A DNA stretch of 64,000 bases from Progne subis subis (Eukaryota > Chordata > Aves > Passeriformes > Hirundinidae). The notes under the pieces are model-generated. The model made no database searches. It was given only the letters and a program-made list of their open reading frames with translations, and had not been told where the DNA came from. This document shows positions 47,001 to 58,299 of this stretch, piece after piece. Where the stretch lies: the NCBI GenBank assembly GCA_022316685.1, contig JAKJHU010000023.1:9422096-9486095 (forward strand), written 5' to 3'. The first letter of the stretch is position 1, and each line of letters opens with the position of its first letter. The position numbers were made by a program, and so were the translations under genes.

Positions 47001-50000
47001 ACCCAGATGTGGTAATTATGATAGCTTCATTTACTGAACCTGTTTCAGAAGCATCCATCAGAAAAATGTCATGTCCCTGCTTTTTAAATTTAGTTTTCAA
47101 AATATCTTCTCTGAACTCAAGCAGTTGGTAGAAATGAATCATAAAGATTTAGCAGAATCCAGAATGTTCAGCAGCAGATTTGCATGACTGATGATCTCTC
47201 CAGATAGACAAAGCATCTCCTGATGGAACCCAAGCAAAACAGACCACAATATTCAAAACAAGTTATGCTGCTACATGTTTACAATGCTTTTGCTTTCAAA
47301 TCTGTCAGGAAAAAAAAAATCAAAAGCTTCTTTGTTCATAGCTTCTCTCAAAGGCTTTTTTATTATTTCTTCTCAAAGCTCTATTTTACAGCTCTTATGA
47401 TTTTTATCTTCTGTCTCTTGACAATCTATGTGTCTCTTAAAGACTTGGATGTTCATATCAACTGCATAAATAAAAATTCCAGCTAGTTTTTTTTCTTTAT
47501 GTTACTCTTTGATTAACAGAGAGAATCTGGGAAATAGACTGATATCTAAATATACAGAAAAGAAGACAAATTTTAAAAAGTGCAGGGAATACAGATTTAA
47601 AAATACCATTATTTGAAACACAACCTGGTTAAATTTTTTTGAGGCTTTGTGACAATGTGTAAATATACAGTCAGAATGTTAGTCCTACTGTTAGTCCTTC
47701 TGTTTAAAGGAGATAAAAACATCATAACTTAATACACTTTGGTCTCTTCTTTTGTTATTGTTACCTCCTTCCCACCTACAGCTGTCAATAATTAAGCTAT
47801 GCAGAAAAACTAAGGTCAAAGATATCACTATTGCTGTAGCATTTATCCAGGAGGAGATGAGGAAATAGAGAAGAAAATCTTCAGATTTACTTCTATTCTT
47901 TACTCTGTCAGCTCTTGATCTTTTTGATCAAGCAACTGCTGTGCCGGAGGGCTCAGGCTGAATTGAGTGCGAGCAGAACTTTTTGGCATCCTGGTGTCCT
48001 GTTAGTCTCTGGCTCTGTGAAATCCTGCCTTCCTCAGACGGACAGCACGGCCAAGTGGGTGCTGCTGGGACACCACACTCTGGGTTTCTGACAGATACAA
48101 AGCCTGGATAAAGGCAAGAGCACGTATAGAGCTCAGATGCACCTCCCAGTTCATTAACTTAGAGGCTGCCTCTGTAAAGTTGGGCTAAACAGACATTCCT
48201 AAGAAGGCATCTGTACTCCTGAGCCAAGCCAGAAGAGCACAGCCTGGGACTTGCCTGAGAGAAATGCAGTTTGCCACCATTGCTCACCCTGCAGAGCAGT
48301 ATAGCTGTTCACAGGCCAGGCACAATGTTTGTCCTGCACCGCTTTCACTGAGGACGGTGGTGGACTGATTTTGGGATCTCTAGGAATGGGGACTTCCTAC
48401 ATTCTAGAGAGCTAATTTTGAAAGTATTCCCTGATCCTGCTGGAAATAAGCCTTTTACTTAATAGCCATTGCTGCAATGACTGTAGCCAATATTGCTACC
48501 AGCAACTGACCTTCTTGGCCAGCAGAGCACACAATGGCTCATGTTCAGCTGGCTTCAACTTTGTTGAAGTTTTTTCATTGATACTTTTAGTCTATGAATC
48601 AGTGATTAAGAAATACTGCTTTCAATTACAGTGGTCACAAGCTCAAGGCTGTTTGGAGCCATCCCCACAGAGACAGTCTCCCTGTGCTCTCTGTTTGCAA
48701 CACCAGGAACTTATTAAGGAACACATTTACAGTAGATACAGTACATTATCATGCATGCATTGTTATCTGACATAATTGAAGTGTTCAATATGCAAAAACT
48801 CCCCTTTAGTTTGTTCTCTTAGGTGAGCCATCCATGACTGGTAATGGGGTATTTTCTTGCCCTTGCAGCTGACTGGGGGTTTCATGGCCTTTTTTGCTGT
48901 TGTAACAAGTGATTTTGAAGCTACATGAAGTTCTATAAATGACTATTACAAATCGATTGACAATTCTGTACGTTATTAGTGTTCCATAATGATGAAACCC
49001 ATGGTAATAGTAGATAAGCTGGTATCATTAATTTCAATTTTCAAAATTGATACAGGCAGTCTCACAATCATAAATCAAGTTCCCAACTGCTGATATCTAC
49101 ATTTTTGGATTACCTTTTAATTTTGGGTTCATAGCTTTTTATTTTTGACTTGAGTAAATGCTCAAGACAAATCAATCAATCAGTGTTCTGCAATTTCAAA
49201 TAATCAAACTTTAGAAGGCTGAAGCCCAAATATTCACAAACTGTTGTTCCCTCTATCAAACATGGTATTTCACTGTTAAACATGTACGCAGACACGAGAG
49301 AATTCCCTTCTGAAAATATGACACCTAAGGGGGTACTGTTGTATAAATGTTCCTCTTTAGGTATATACAGATAAAAACTAAAATCCTGAAATAACTGCAA
49401 CTAAATTGTACAGAAAATATGTCAGAAGAGCATGAGCATGTTAAAATAAATTATGTAAATGAAATAATATTGTTTAGAAAAATATATTAATATAAGAGTT
49501 TGGCTTCTAAAACCACATTGTTTTACACTCACCCATACACTCTCTTTTGCTCAATTTCTATTGCTCCTACCTGTCCAGCTTATGGGATATCATGAATAGA
49601 AGGGTCTTACAGCCAAAGATTAGAATTTTACTAGATATATTAAGAATAAAAATAAAAAATAATTCCATCTGGTTTATTTGGTAGGTAAAAATGTCACTAA
49701 CTTTTTGATCAAACATGGCAGATATAATTTAGTGTTTTATTTCCCCTATTTCCCCTGGTTGTACTAAAAACTTCATTTTATAGCAGCTATGATGTCAAAA
49801 AACCTTAGCACGCACATGAAAATATACAAATTTAAATAATACAAATGTGTGCTCTCTTAGCCAAAGTGTCCTAAAGAACAGTTGAAGAAAAAAAGGATGG
49901 CATCAAATATTTCGGGATATTCCCATATCTGTGTACAAAACACCTTATAATCCAACTCCAAACTCTGTCTTTCCACTTCACTTTTCCCATATTTATCCTC

Positions 50001-50200
50001 CAGTTCCTGGCTCGTATTACACTAGGCCAGGTCAAACACTCATCAAGTCCAGAAGCCTGTCACTGGCAGCATCCAGTAACAAATACTGAAAAAAATATCT
50101 GCTCCAGGCAGCTGTACAGTATCAGAGAATCCTGATCCAAAGGTAGTGCATTTATACCTAATACCCCTTGAGTATTTTTCTACCCTGAATTCATTGTTAC
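44100..50200. other. No gene recognised
   Basis: Both strands were read for BMX 5' exons (PH, Btk motif) and for PIR, the expected next gene. Neither was recognised. It contains a (T)17 run at 45854-45870 and AT-rich sequence around 49440-49860. Short open frames show no familiar domain. Confidence 0.45.
45854..45870 (+). repeat. (T)17 run
   Basis: A simple homopolymer run. Confidence 0.9.
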
Positions 50201-50559
50201 CTTTTTAAGCAAATAATGAGAATCTATAACATCCTTCAGTAAGTATTCCTACAGCTTAGCTACTACTAACAATATGAACAATCAGCTTGTTTGGCCTGTT
50301 TTCAGCCTATCTTCCTTCAATGCCTACCTGATGATTACTAACATCTGCTTTGCTCTTTAGATCACGTTTAGTACTGGGCTGTGTCTGTGTTAGGTCAGGG
50401 TTTAATTTCCCTTGTGTACATTGCTTTTCAGTCATCTGCACAGAATTTCAAATGCCACTTTACTGCATTTGTATGTTAGCCCAAAGAGCTCTTGTTAAAT
50501 GTTTACTCCCACTGGAGAGTACACACGCATTGATCAATGTGCTTCCTGTCTCCTTATTC

Positions 50560-50920
50560 AGTGAAATGGTGGAGCCCTGCGAGCTTTTCTCTTTGACACG
50601 TTATCCATCCAATCTATTAGTCATTGTCAAGCCTCTCCTTGGACATCTGTTCAGCTCTCAACGTCTTTCTTCAATTATAGTCACCAGAACTGGACACAAT
50701 ATTCTCTTGGTGATCACAGCAGTGTTGAAGCACATTGAGTGCTTTTACTCAGTATGTTCCTGCTTCCATGTCCAAGGAGGCCATTAGCTGCTTTGGCCAC
50801 AGCATCACAGTAGGAATTTATCTTCATCTATCAGGATCCTAAAGTGTCTTTTAGAAACACTGTTCTCCCAGTCTCCCATCCTGGAACTACAGCATTCCCT
50901 TTCTTCTACTTTACTGAATT
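50560..50920 (-). repeat. Old CR1-like fragment, reverse orientation
   Basis: The + strand has 'caccagaactggacacaata', 'gatcacagcagtgttgaagc', 'ccaaggaggccattagctgc' and 'aggatcctaaagtgtctttt', resembling the complement of a CR1 interior near its 3' end. It is more diverged than the other copies, and the limits are approximate. Confidence 0.5.
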
Positions 50921-51596
50921 ATGTGCTCCTAACATAAATACACTAATTTAACATAAATGTGTTGTTTGGTGTCACAATGCTGCAGGAGGGAGAAGGAAAA
51001 AGGAAGACTGGAGTGACACCTGGGATCAACCACGCAGTTAAATGTTAAGTATCTGTCATGGGCTTTCTCTTGGGCAAGGCAATTATTGCAGGGTCATGAA
51101 TTAATGCACTATCCAGTAACCTGTTACTTGCTGTAGCAGCCTGCTGCTTGTGATGGGGCAGTCTGTCACTGGCACTCCAGCAAGGGATCTGTGACCACTT
51201 CCACATCTGTTTGTCCCAATGCCCACAGAATTGGGAATGAGGGAGGCTCCAGGAGGAACCTGAGTTGGACATCTGAAACTGATGAAAGGCAGCAAATTTG
51301 AAGTTACACATTTCTCATCACATTTAGTTTTTGAATAAATATGCTTTGCGCAGCTGCATCTTCTGATATAAGGCACAGCCTTGGATTTCCTGAATGTGGC
51401 ACATATGAATGGTAATCAGGAAGTCAGGGCGGGCAAATCCTACTCTTGGGCATTGAGGCCAAAAAAGAGAAGTGGAAGAATTAAAATAAGAATTTTATGT
51501 GCTCTGCTCTGCTTTAAAATAAATGATGATCACACAGATATAGTCCAGACAAAATCAAAGCAAGTATCAGATTTACGAAAGAAAAAAGAAATTTCA

Positions 51597-51642
51597 ATCA
51601 AGTCTTGTTTCTTTCTTTTTTATGAAAGAAACAAGACTTGAT
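51597..51642. repeat. Perfect 19-bp inverted repeat (hairpin)
   Basis: ATCAAGTCTTGTTTCTTTC (51597-51615) is followed by an 8-base T-rich loop and its exact complement GAAAGAAACAAGACTTGAT (51624-51642). No gene or known element explains it. Confidence 0.9.
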
Positions 51643-51723
51643 CTGAATTCTATGACCGTCAAATAAAATATTTCAGGAAACTTGCAGCTTCACTAGTAGG
51701 GACTTTCTTTGCTGTAAATATTT

Positions 51724-51830
51724 CAGAATCACAGAATTGTTTAGGTTGGAAAAGAGCTTTAGAGCCATTGTGTTCAACCATAAAGTATCAGTATCAGTAG
51801 CACTCAGCAATATCAGGTTAGGACAGGGAC
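51724..51830 (-). repeat. CR1-like fragment, reverse orientation
   Basis: 'cagaatcacagaattgttta', 'ggttggaaaagagctttaga' and 'gccattgtgttcaacc' form the complement of an avian CR1 3' terminus. Only the extreme 3' end is recognisable. Confidence 0.65.
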
Positions 51831-53280
51831 ACAAAATGTAACTTTAGGATAACTGGCATATTTCACAAGAAACATAAAGGAAACAAATTTCCTGGCTAAC
51901 CTAAAAAGAATGTTATCTTGCAGGAGGCATGGTTTCCTCAATATTCACTCTCTTAACAAATTGGATTTTCTCAATCCTAATTGACCCCCCTCTACTTCCT
52001 TCTTCCTAAGAGAGAAAAAAACCAAATCACAGCAGATTGTGAACTAATGTTAACATAATATAAAGTATCACAGTTGGAAGATTTTGCATAGTTTTGTCTT
52101 TCAAGATGTATAATCCATAGCTTCAGGTTTGTCAAATTTTAAGAGAAATGTAGTAAGAAATCTTCTTGATGCCCTACCTGCATCTAATATATGGATCAAA
52201 TTCCTTTCTAAGTCAGTTACAAGACGCACCCCTACACCTGAGAAAGCATCTGGTTCAGCTGCAGGAGTGCAGGGCAGAAGGGGGAATAGGAGGAAAACAA
52301 GGAGGAATTAAGGGCAAAACACCTTAAGTGAAAGCCAGAAGCCTATCTGTGGCATTTGTAATTCTGGCAAGGTAATGGTGTTTATTCTCAGCGAGCTTCC
52401 CTGCAGTTATGTAATGGGATGTAGACTCACAGCAAGAGTTCAAATGTATGAAAAAAGGCAAAAAAATTAAAATAAATTGTCTGGAACATATATTCCCAAT
52501 GAGAGATCTTTTGAGTGAAAGCCCCCTGTTTTGTGATATACAGTCATTCCTTAGGAAGTAAGCATAGTTTAACCATCTGCTTTGTGAAGCTCAAGGATGA
52601 GATTCTGACTAATTATGCCTCATACAGGTAAATTCTGAAGCCAGTTATTTACATCAGTTGAGAGCAAAGCCTCAACAAGGAAAAGATCCCTATCCAAGGC
52701 AGTGTGTAAACATATGTCAATGTTAATTACTTGCTTGAGTCCTCCTTGGCAGGACACAAACAGATACTCAATTGTAAGCATGACTGTAGGGGTTGTTTTG
52801 AATGTAAACACTCTTAAGCCTGCAGATAAGTGTTTTCCTGAAATGAAACTAGGATTTGATACCCTATAATTCAATTCAAGACAAAGTACACCTGTTGTTC
52901 TAACACATAATATCTAATTGAGTTTCAAAGAAGAAGATGAGAGTGGCACTGGAAAATATTAAACTAGCTTATTTTAAAAATATATTTCATATGCCTTTGT
53001 CATATTCATAATCAGAAGTGTTTAATTTTGTCAGAACAAAGAAGCTTTTCTTGTAATTGATTGGTGATGTTTTACTTCTGTTGTGACTTCCTTAAGAGTT
53101 CTTCTAGAATTGCTATATTCTCTTTTATATTTCCCTAAAATAACATCACATTTATTTTTAATGTCATTATTAACTAACACTATTTATTACTACTATTTTA
53201 TTACCCCTATTAACATAAAACAACAACTATATAAACTGTAATAATGAACATATAATAATTTTCTTCTATATGTTTTATAT
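51830..53280. other. No gene recognised
   Basis: AT-rich sequence, especially 52960-53280. No exon-like block or repeat family was recognised. Confidence 0.5.
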
Positions 53281-53960
53281 GTGGACAAGGGAGAAATAAC
53301 CATCCCACTTCAGGAAATTTTTCAGGCATTACAGGGCAGGTACTTGCCCTGACTGACTGCAGGAGTAAATGGTACGAAATTAGAAGTTAGTCCATCATTG
53401 CTTAGAGAAGCTGTCTTTGCCATTAAAATAGCAGGTTTGATAGAAAATGTAAAAGCCTTGTCACTCCTGTGGGAAATAGTAAAGGTGAGAAGATTTTCAG
53501 AAGCTGTGAAAGCATGCCTCAGAAACAGAAAGGGAATGGAATTTAGAGCTAGCTGCAGCTGCAAAGCCTGAAAGCAGAGAAGATACAATAATACAGCAAG
53601 TGAGGACACGAAACAATAGTTTGAGTTTTAGGCTTGGCTAAGATAGACCTTAAGACACAGAAAACTATGCTTAGCAAGATAGTAGAAAGTTTTAAGCTTA
53701 ATAATGGAGCATTGTGTATTGTTAATAGAAAGCATACAAACAAGCTTTGTTTGGAGCAGGTGTGTGTGTACTTTTAGTGATTGGCTAGAACAATTGTTTG
53801 TAAGCTTTAGCAATATGCTATGAGAGATGAGAGCGTGTACCATCTCCTGTATCATGTCCTGTAGCTGAGACTGGTGCCTGGCGGTCCCATCCCATTTGTG
53901 AAAATACACCAACGATTCCCACTGAGGTTCATGGGGCTCTCAGATGTGCAGGAGGCCAGG
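53280..53960 (-). mobile_element. Possible decayed LTR or other retroelement remnant
   Basis: The block differs in texture from its flanks, with lower AT content and stretches such as 'ggcttggctaagatagacct' and 'gcttagcaagatagtagaaa' that remind me of avian LTR sequence. I cannot define TG...CA ends, target duplications or any gene, and the strand is a guess. Confidence 0.2.
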
Positions 53961-54850
53961 AAAAAAGGATGGGGGAGATGGAACTTCAGGTACTTTATTT
54001 TAAAGCACTACTTGCAGGTCCTTTTCCTGGGGTTGTCACTGTGTGATCTTTACAAAACTCCTTAACCTACTGGTGCTTGAATTAATCAGATCAATTGCTT
54101 GAACTGCCTGGACTGGTAACACCGTGCATGTGAGGTGCCTAATCCATATCAGCTCTAACACGGTGACCACTGAGAGCCCAGACAGAATCAGCTGAAGCCA
54201 CATGGAATGATTATAACCTACATTTTGTGGGGCTCAGAAAATAGGCCAAGTACGTCCATTACTACTTGTGGAAACACTAGCCAAACAATCTCTGGGTTTG
54301 ACAATGCTGTGCCAAGAAATGAGTAGAGACAAAAGGATTTATCGTAATATGTAATTTCATTTAAATATGAAAACCTTATTTTCTTTAAACTGTACCTTGC
54401 AACACTTGTTTGTTAATAAATAGTATAAAAATGGAGGGAGAGAGGTTAAATATATCAAATACAAGTTATGAAATAGTAAAACCCCACAAGATTCATTAAA
54501 TATATTTATATGATAAAATTATAAGTACAGTTAAATATAATAGTTATATATATTTCTTTTTTTTCTTGATAAAAGTCACATGCTCTTCATTCTAAGGTAA
54601 TTAGCTGAAAAAATATTCTGTTCAGTTTAGGTACTTGTTGTCTGTGGATGTGCCCTTGCACAGTAAATGGCATGCTGGCTCACCTGTGACCTAGGAGCAT
54701 GACTTCTGCCTCTGCCTGTGCGCCTGTAGCAAGCACATGACCGAGTTCTGACGGTGCAATAGAAGGTTAAAAGTACAGGTTAAAAGAAACACCTTAAAGA
54801 CTCAAAAAAGTCTATACATCCCTTGTTTCTCTGAAACAGAATACAGAGTA

Positions 54851-54872
54851 TTCAAGCATATACATGCTTGAA
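54851..54872. repeat. Short palindromic hairpin
   Basis: TTCAAGCAT, four loop bases, then ATGCTTGAA: a perfect 9-bp stem. Hairpins of this size occur by chance in 64 kb. Confidence 0.8.
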
Positions 54873-55134
54873 GGAGCATGTATAGATCACTTCATTACTG
54901 CAGTGCTCTGGCTGAAGTTTAAAAAACTGTTACCCAGATTTTGACTTCTCATTACAATTCAAGAAAGAAAACAATTTCAATCACTAAAAAAAGATCTTGA
55001 CAGCGAAACTAAACTATTTTCTGGCCAGAACCACTGCACAATTGTCTTCTTTTTTGATTTGTGGAAAAGAAACCACAACAGCAGAAATTATGCCAAATGA
55101 AATGTTCACGTTTTCTTTCTCCCCTCCCCACCCC

Positions 55135-55159
55135 TTTTTTTTTTTTTTTTTTTTTTTTT
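55135..55159 (+). repeat. (T)25 run
   Basis: Twenty-five T residues following a C-rich stretch. It may be the complement of a retroposon poly(A) tail. Confidence 0.9.
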
Positions 55160-55675
55160 GTTTTCAAACGAGGTTACAGGACCAGAAATAAAAAATGTAT
55201 GTGATGTATGTGTCACACTGCCTTTTCCCTGCTCAGGCTGCCCTTCTTCTGTGAGCAGAGTCTCTTGTGCTGAGTCAGGTCATGCTTGCATGGTTGTAGT
55301 GAAGGGGTTGGAAGATTCTTCAGGGCAGAAAGTGCAAAGAGTGGCTTGTGCTGTGTACAAATTTCTGCAGACTATGATAACCTCCCTTTTTTCTGGATGC
55401 AGTTCAATTCCTTCAACTGTGAAATCGAAGTTCTCCCTGGAAGAAAATAAAAAGCCATGTGGAATCAGATGTAAACGTTTGTTCTCTGTGGTTTGAAGGA
55501 ACATGAAAGGTCTGATTGTTTTTCCAAACTTGAAATTGTACTGAGGAGAGTTGCATTTTCTTTGCATTCTGTAACACAGGAAGAAACATAAAAGATTTGT
55601 TCCCCCAACAGATCTCAGAAGCTGGCTTGGAAACTTTCCCTGTCCTTCAGAAAGTCAGTTGTGAGACAATTTCAT

Positions 55676-55760
55676 GGAGTCATAGAATCATAGAACAGCC
55701 TGAGTTGGAAGGAATACAAAAGAATCACTGAGCCAGATCCTGGAAACTGGCAGAAGGGCC
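55676..55760 (-). repeat. CR1-like fragment, reverse orientation
   Basis: 'gtcatagaatcatagaacag' and 'cctgagttggaaggaataca' are the complement of the CR1 3' terminal repeat region. It is very short. Confidence 0.7.
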
Positions 55761-56769
55761 TAGGACATTCTGGAGGTTAGAGGTGCTTTCTTTTTATTAT
55801 TAATGCCTTTTAAAAGTGTTCTTTCACCCAGGTTGAGACAGCTTTTTCCTCCATTTCAGGTGAACTATTTCTATAAACTATAAACAGACCTTTTTCAATC
55901 CACCACACTTGAAGTACATTTTAGTTAATTAAACCAATTGCAAAACACTGTCTCAGTGTTTATAATTTATGATTAAGGTGATTCTAACACAAGAAGTACA
56001 TGAAAAGTGATCTAAAATGAGGCAGGTAATTTATTTTAATATGAAAAAATGTAAAAATAAAAAATTTGAACATATTTCCATCAAAACACAATATTTAAAT
56101 AGAGATCTCTATAATGCATCCTTTTGGTATTCATTTTAGCAAGTCGTATTTAGGCTAAGGGATGGAACAGGTTCCTGATCCTGGTGTAATGGAAACTAGT
56201 GAAAGAGACAATTCAAGTACACATGGAAAACAGTCCAAATAATCTTAATGTTTTCTGCCTTCTAATTTTAGACCGTATTTTGAAACGGTGTTTTAAATCA
56301 TCCTGCATTTCAGCCCTCATTTTTCAGTAAAGGGGTAACATGCATTTTTCCTCATATGATATGCAAAATCTTTGCAATATTATATTTACTGGTTCATGTG
56401 TTAAGTGTCAGTCTAATTTCATTGCATGCAAAAAATTCATCTGCCCCCCTGCCCCCAAAGCTCTCTTTTTCCATCAGTCTTGTTCTGTGCAATTAAAAAA
56501 TTGCCGAGGGACAGAACTTATGTATTCAGGGTATAAAAACAGAAGTACTTTGTGGGGACCTGCCACAACAATTACTTATTTATGAAGGGGTATTAGTGGG
56601 ATCTAGCCTGAAATCCCTTAAAACATGATCACTGAAGTGTGTTTAAACATGCATTTAATTTACTCTGGTTTAGGATTAGCCATTTGTTTACAGTGTGCCA
56701 GATGAGTTCTATGTGAAATGGGATATTACTCCACAGGGTGACCAACTGCAATCCTTCTTATTCCTGTCA

Positions 56770-56870
56770 TGATGCAGTTTCCCAGAGCTGGACCTGTGCT
56801 TTGAGTAGGAGGTTGAATTTGATGACCCCTGAAAGTCTCTTTCAAACTGGACCGTTTGGTGGCTGCTTTT
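56770..56870 (+). repeat. Weak CR1-like 3' end
   Basis: 'ggttgaatttgatgacccct' and 'gaaagtctctttcaaactgg' resemble a diverged CR1 3' end in + orientation. Confidence 0.4.
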
Positions 56871-57710
56871 GATGGTTGCTAACATCATGCAAACAGTAAA
56901 TCTTGCAGGAACAGGTGAGAACCTTCTTGTCATCAGTCCTGCACTTGATGGCACAAAGCTGCAGCTGAGGGCCAGACCTGCCTCACAGACATTTAGGAAG
57001 CAGGAACAGTCTGGTACTCTCATATGAGCACTATTCTACTGTTCTTGTGACTCGAGCTCCCTCTGAAAGCAGGGTGGACTTAACATATCTGTTATCCTGT
57101 TAACCTGTCTTTAAATCACTGAGGTTTTGCAGTATTTCTTAAGCAGTCACTTAGACAAATAAAGCTAACAGTGTAAATTATATACATTTGTATATATCAG
57201 GTGTGAAATATATCTTCATATTATTGCCAAGCAATCAAATAGCAGATGTCGAATGACCATAGGATTGAACCCAAAAACTATTGTAAGCCTTTTTTTTTCA
57301 AACCACTTAATTTTTTTTTTTTTACACAAACTTGAAAGCTGATTTTAACATTAATCAGAACAGATTATTTTTACATACTTGCTTGGTTTCAGTAGCAGGA
57401 GATTAATAAAACCACAAAATGCCTTGGAATTGCTCTAGCAAGGTTTTAAATAAGATATTTCTGACAGGCCTATGTACATGTGTAGCCACCAGCATTGACT
57501 CTGTGCTAAAGAGCAGGGCTGGAACAGCACACCACCAACAGTCATACCAAGTTGACTGTGGACTGTCTGTACAAATTACAGATAAATATAGAAGAAAAAG
57601 ATCTGTGGGTCCTGCTTGGGTGTATTTCGGAATTCTGAGAACTTGCTAATATCATTGCAAAATTACGTTATCCTTTCTGAAAAGTCACAGAAACCAGAGG
57701 AGAGAAAGAA

Positions 57711-57860
57711 GAGAAGAGAAGAGAAGAGAAGAGAAGAGAAGAGAAGAGAAGAGAAGAGAAGAGAAGAGAAGAGAAGAGAAGAGAAGAGAAGAGAAGAGAA
57801 GAGAAGAGAAGAGAAGAGAAGAGAAGAGAAGAGAAGAGAAGAGAAGAGAAGAGAAGAGAA
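57711..57860 (+). repeat. (GAGAA)30 pentanucleotide array
   Basis: Thirty perfect GAGAA units over 150 bases, with imperfect GA-rich flanks on both sides. The + strand is pure purine, so triplex or slipped structures are possible. It creates meaningless open frames on both strands. Confidence 0.97.
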
Positions 57861-57939
57861 AGAGAAGATTTGTGGGGAGCTAGTTCCTTTCTTCAAATAT
57901 TAAGTTAATCAAATATTAAATATCAAATATTAAGAGGTA

Positions 57940-58085
57940 TTTCTGGAGAAGGTGGAGACACTCTTCAAAGAGATGCACAAGGACAGGGCAAGAGGCAGCG
58001 GAGCTTTCCCAAGTTGCCTCGGGAAATTCTATCTGTATGTAAGGAAAAAATACTTCACTGTGGGCAGAGTTATTGTTGAAATTGT
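57940..58085 (+). repeat. CR1-like fragment
   Basis: 'gatgcacaaggacagggcaa', 'gaggcagcgg', then 'tgtaaggaaaaaatacttca' and 'ctgtgggcagag' resemble a CR1 segment in + orientation lying upstream of its 3' end. It stops abruptly where a CpG-rich patch begins. Confidence 0.55.
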
Positions 58086-58260
58086 CCAGAGCCGGGGTGG
58101 GAACAGCCGAGACATACACCGGCCCGTCCTTTCCGGCAGGAGTTCGGCACTGCGGAGGTGGCTCGCAGGCAGCCTGTGTTTCTCGGGAGAGCCAGAAGGT
58201 GGCACGGCTCAACAGCGGTAAATCTGCAGAGCTCCAAGAGCTGCTTCGTCCTGGAGTAAA
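58080..58260. other. Small CpG-rich patch
   Basis: About a dozen CpG dinucleotides fall within 180 bases (ccggg, ccgag, caccggcccg, ttcggc, gcggagg, ctcgcagg and others), well above the surrounding density. No gene start or conserved motif was recognised. Confidence 0.5.
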
Positions 58261-58299
58261 TGCTGAAAAACCATGTAGATAAAGACAAAACGGGCTCAA

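Noticed and set aside
53628..53912. - strand 94-codon frame
   Set aside because: There is no recognisable domain. It lies in a possible retroelement remnant and looks fortuitous.
57616..57903. Open frame rich in EKRREEKRREE
   Set aside because: It is produced entirely by the (GAGAA)n array, and its mirror frame on the other strand has the same cause.
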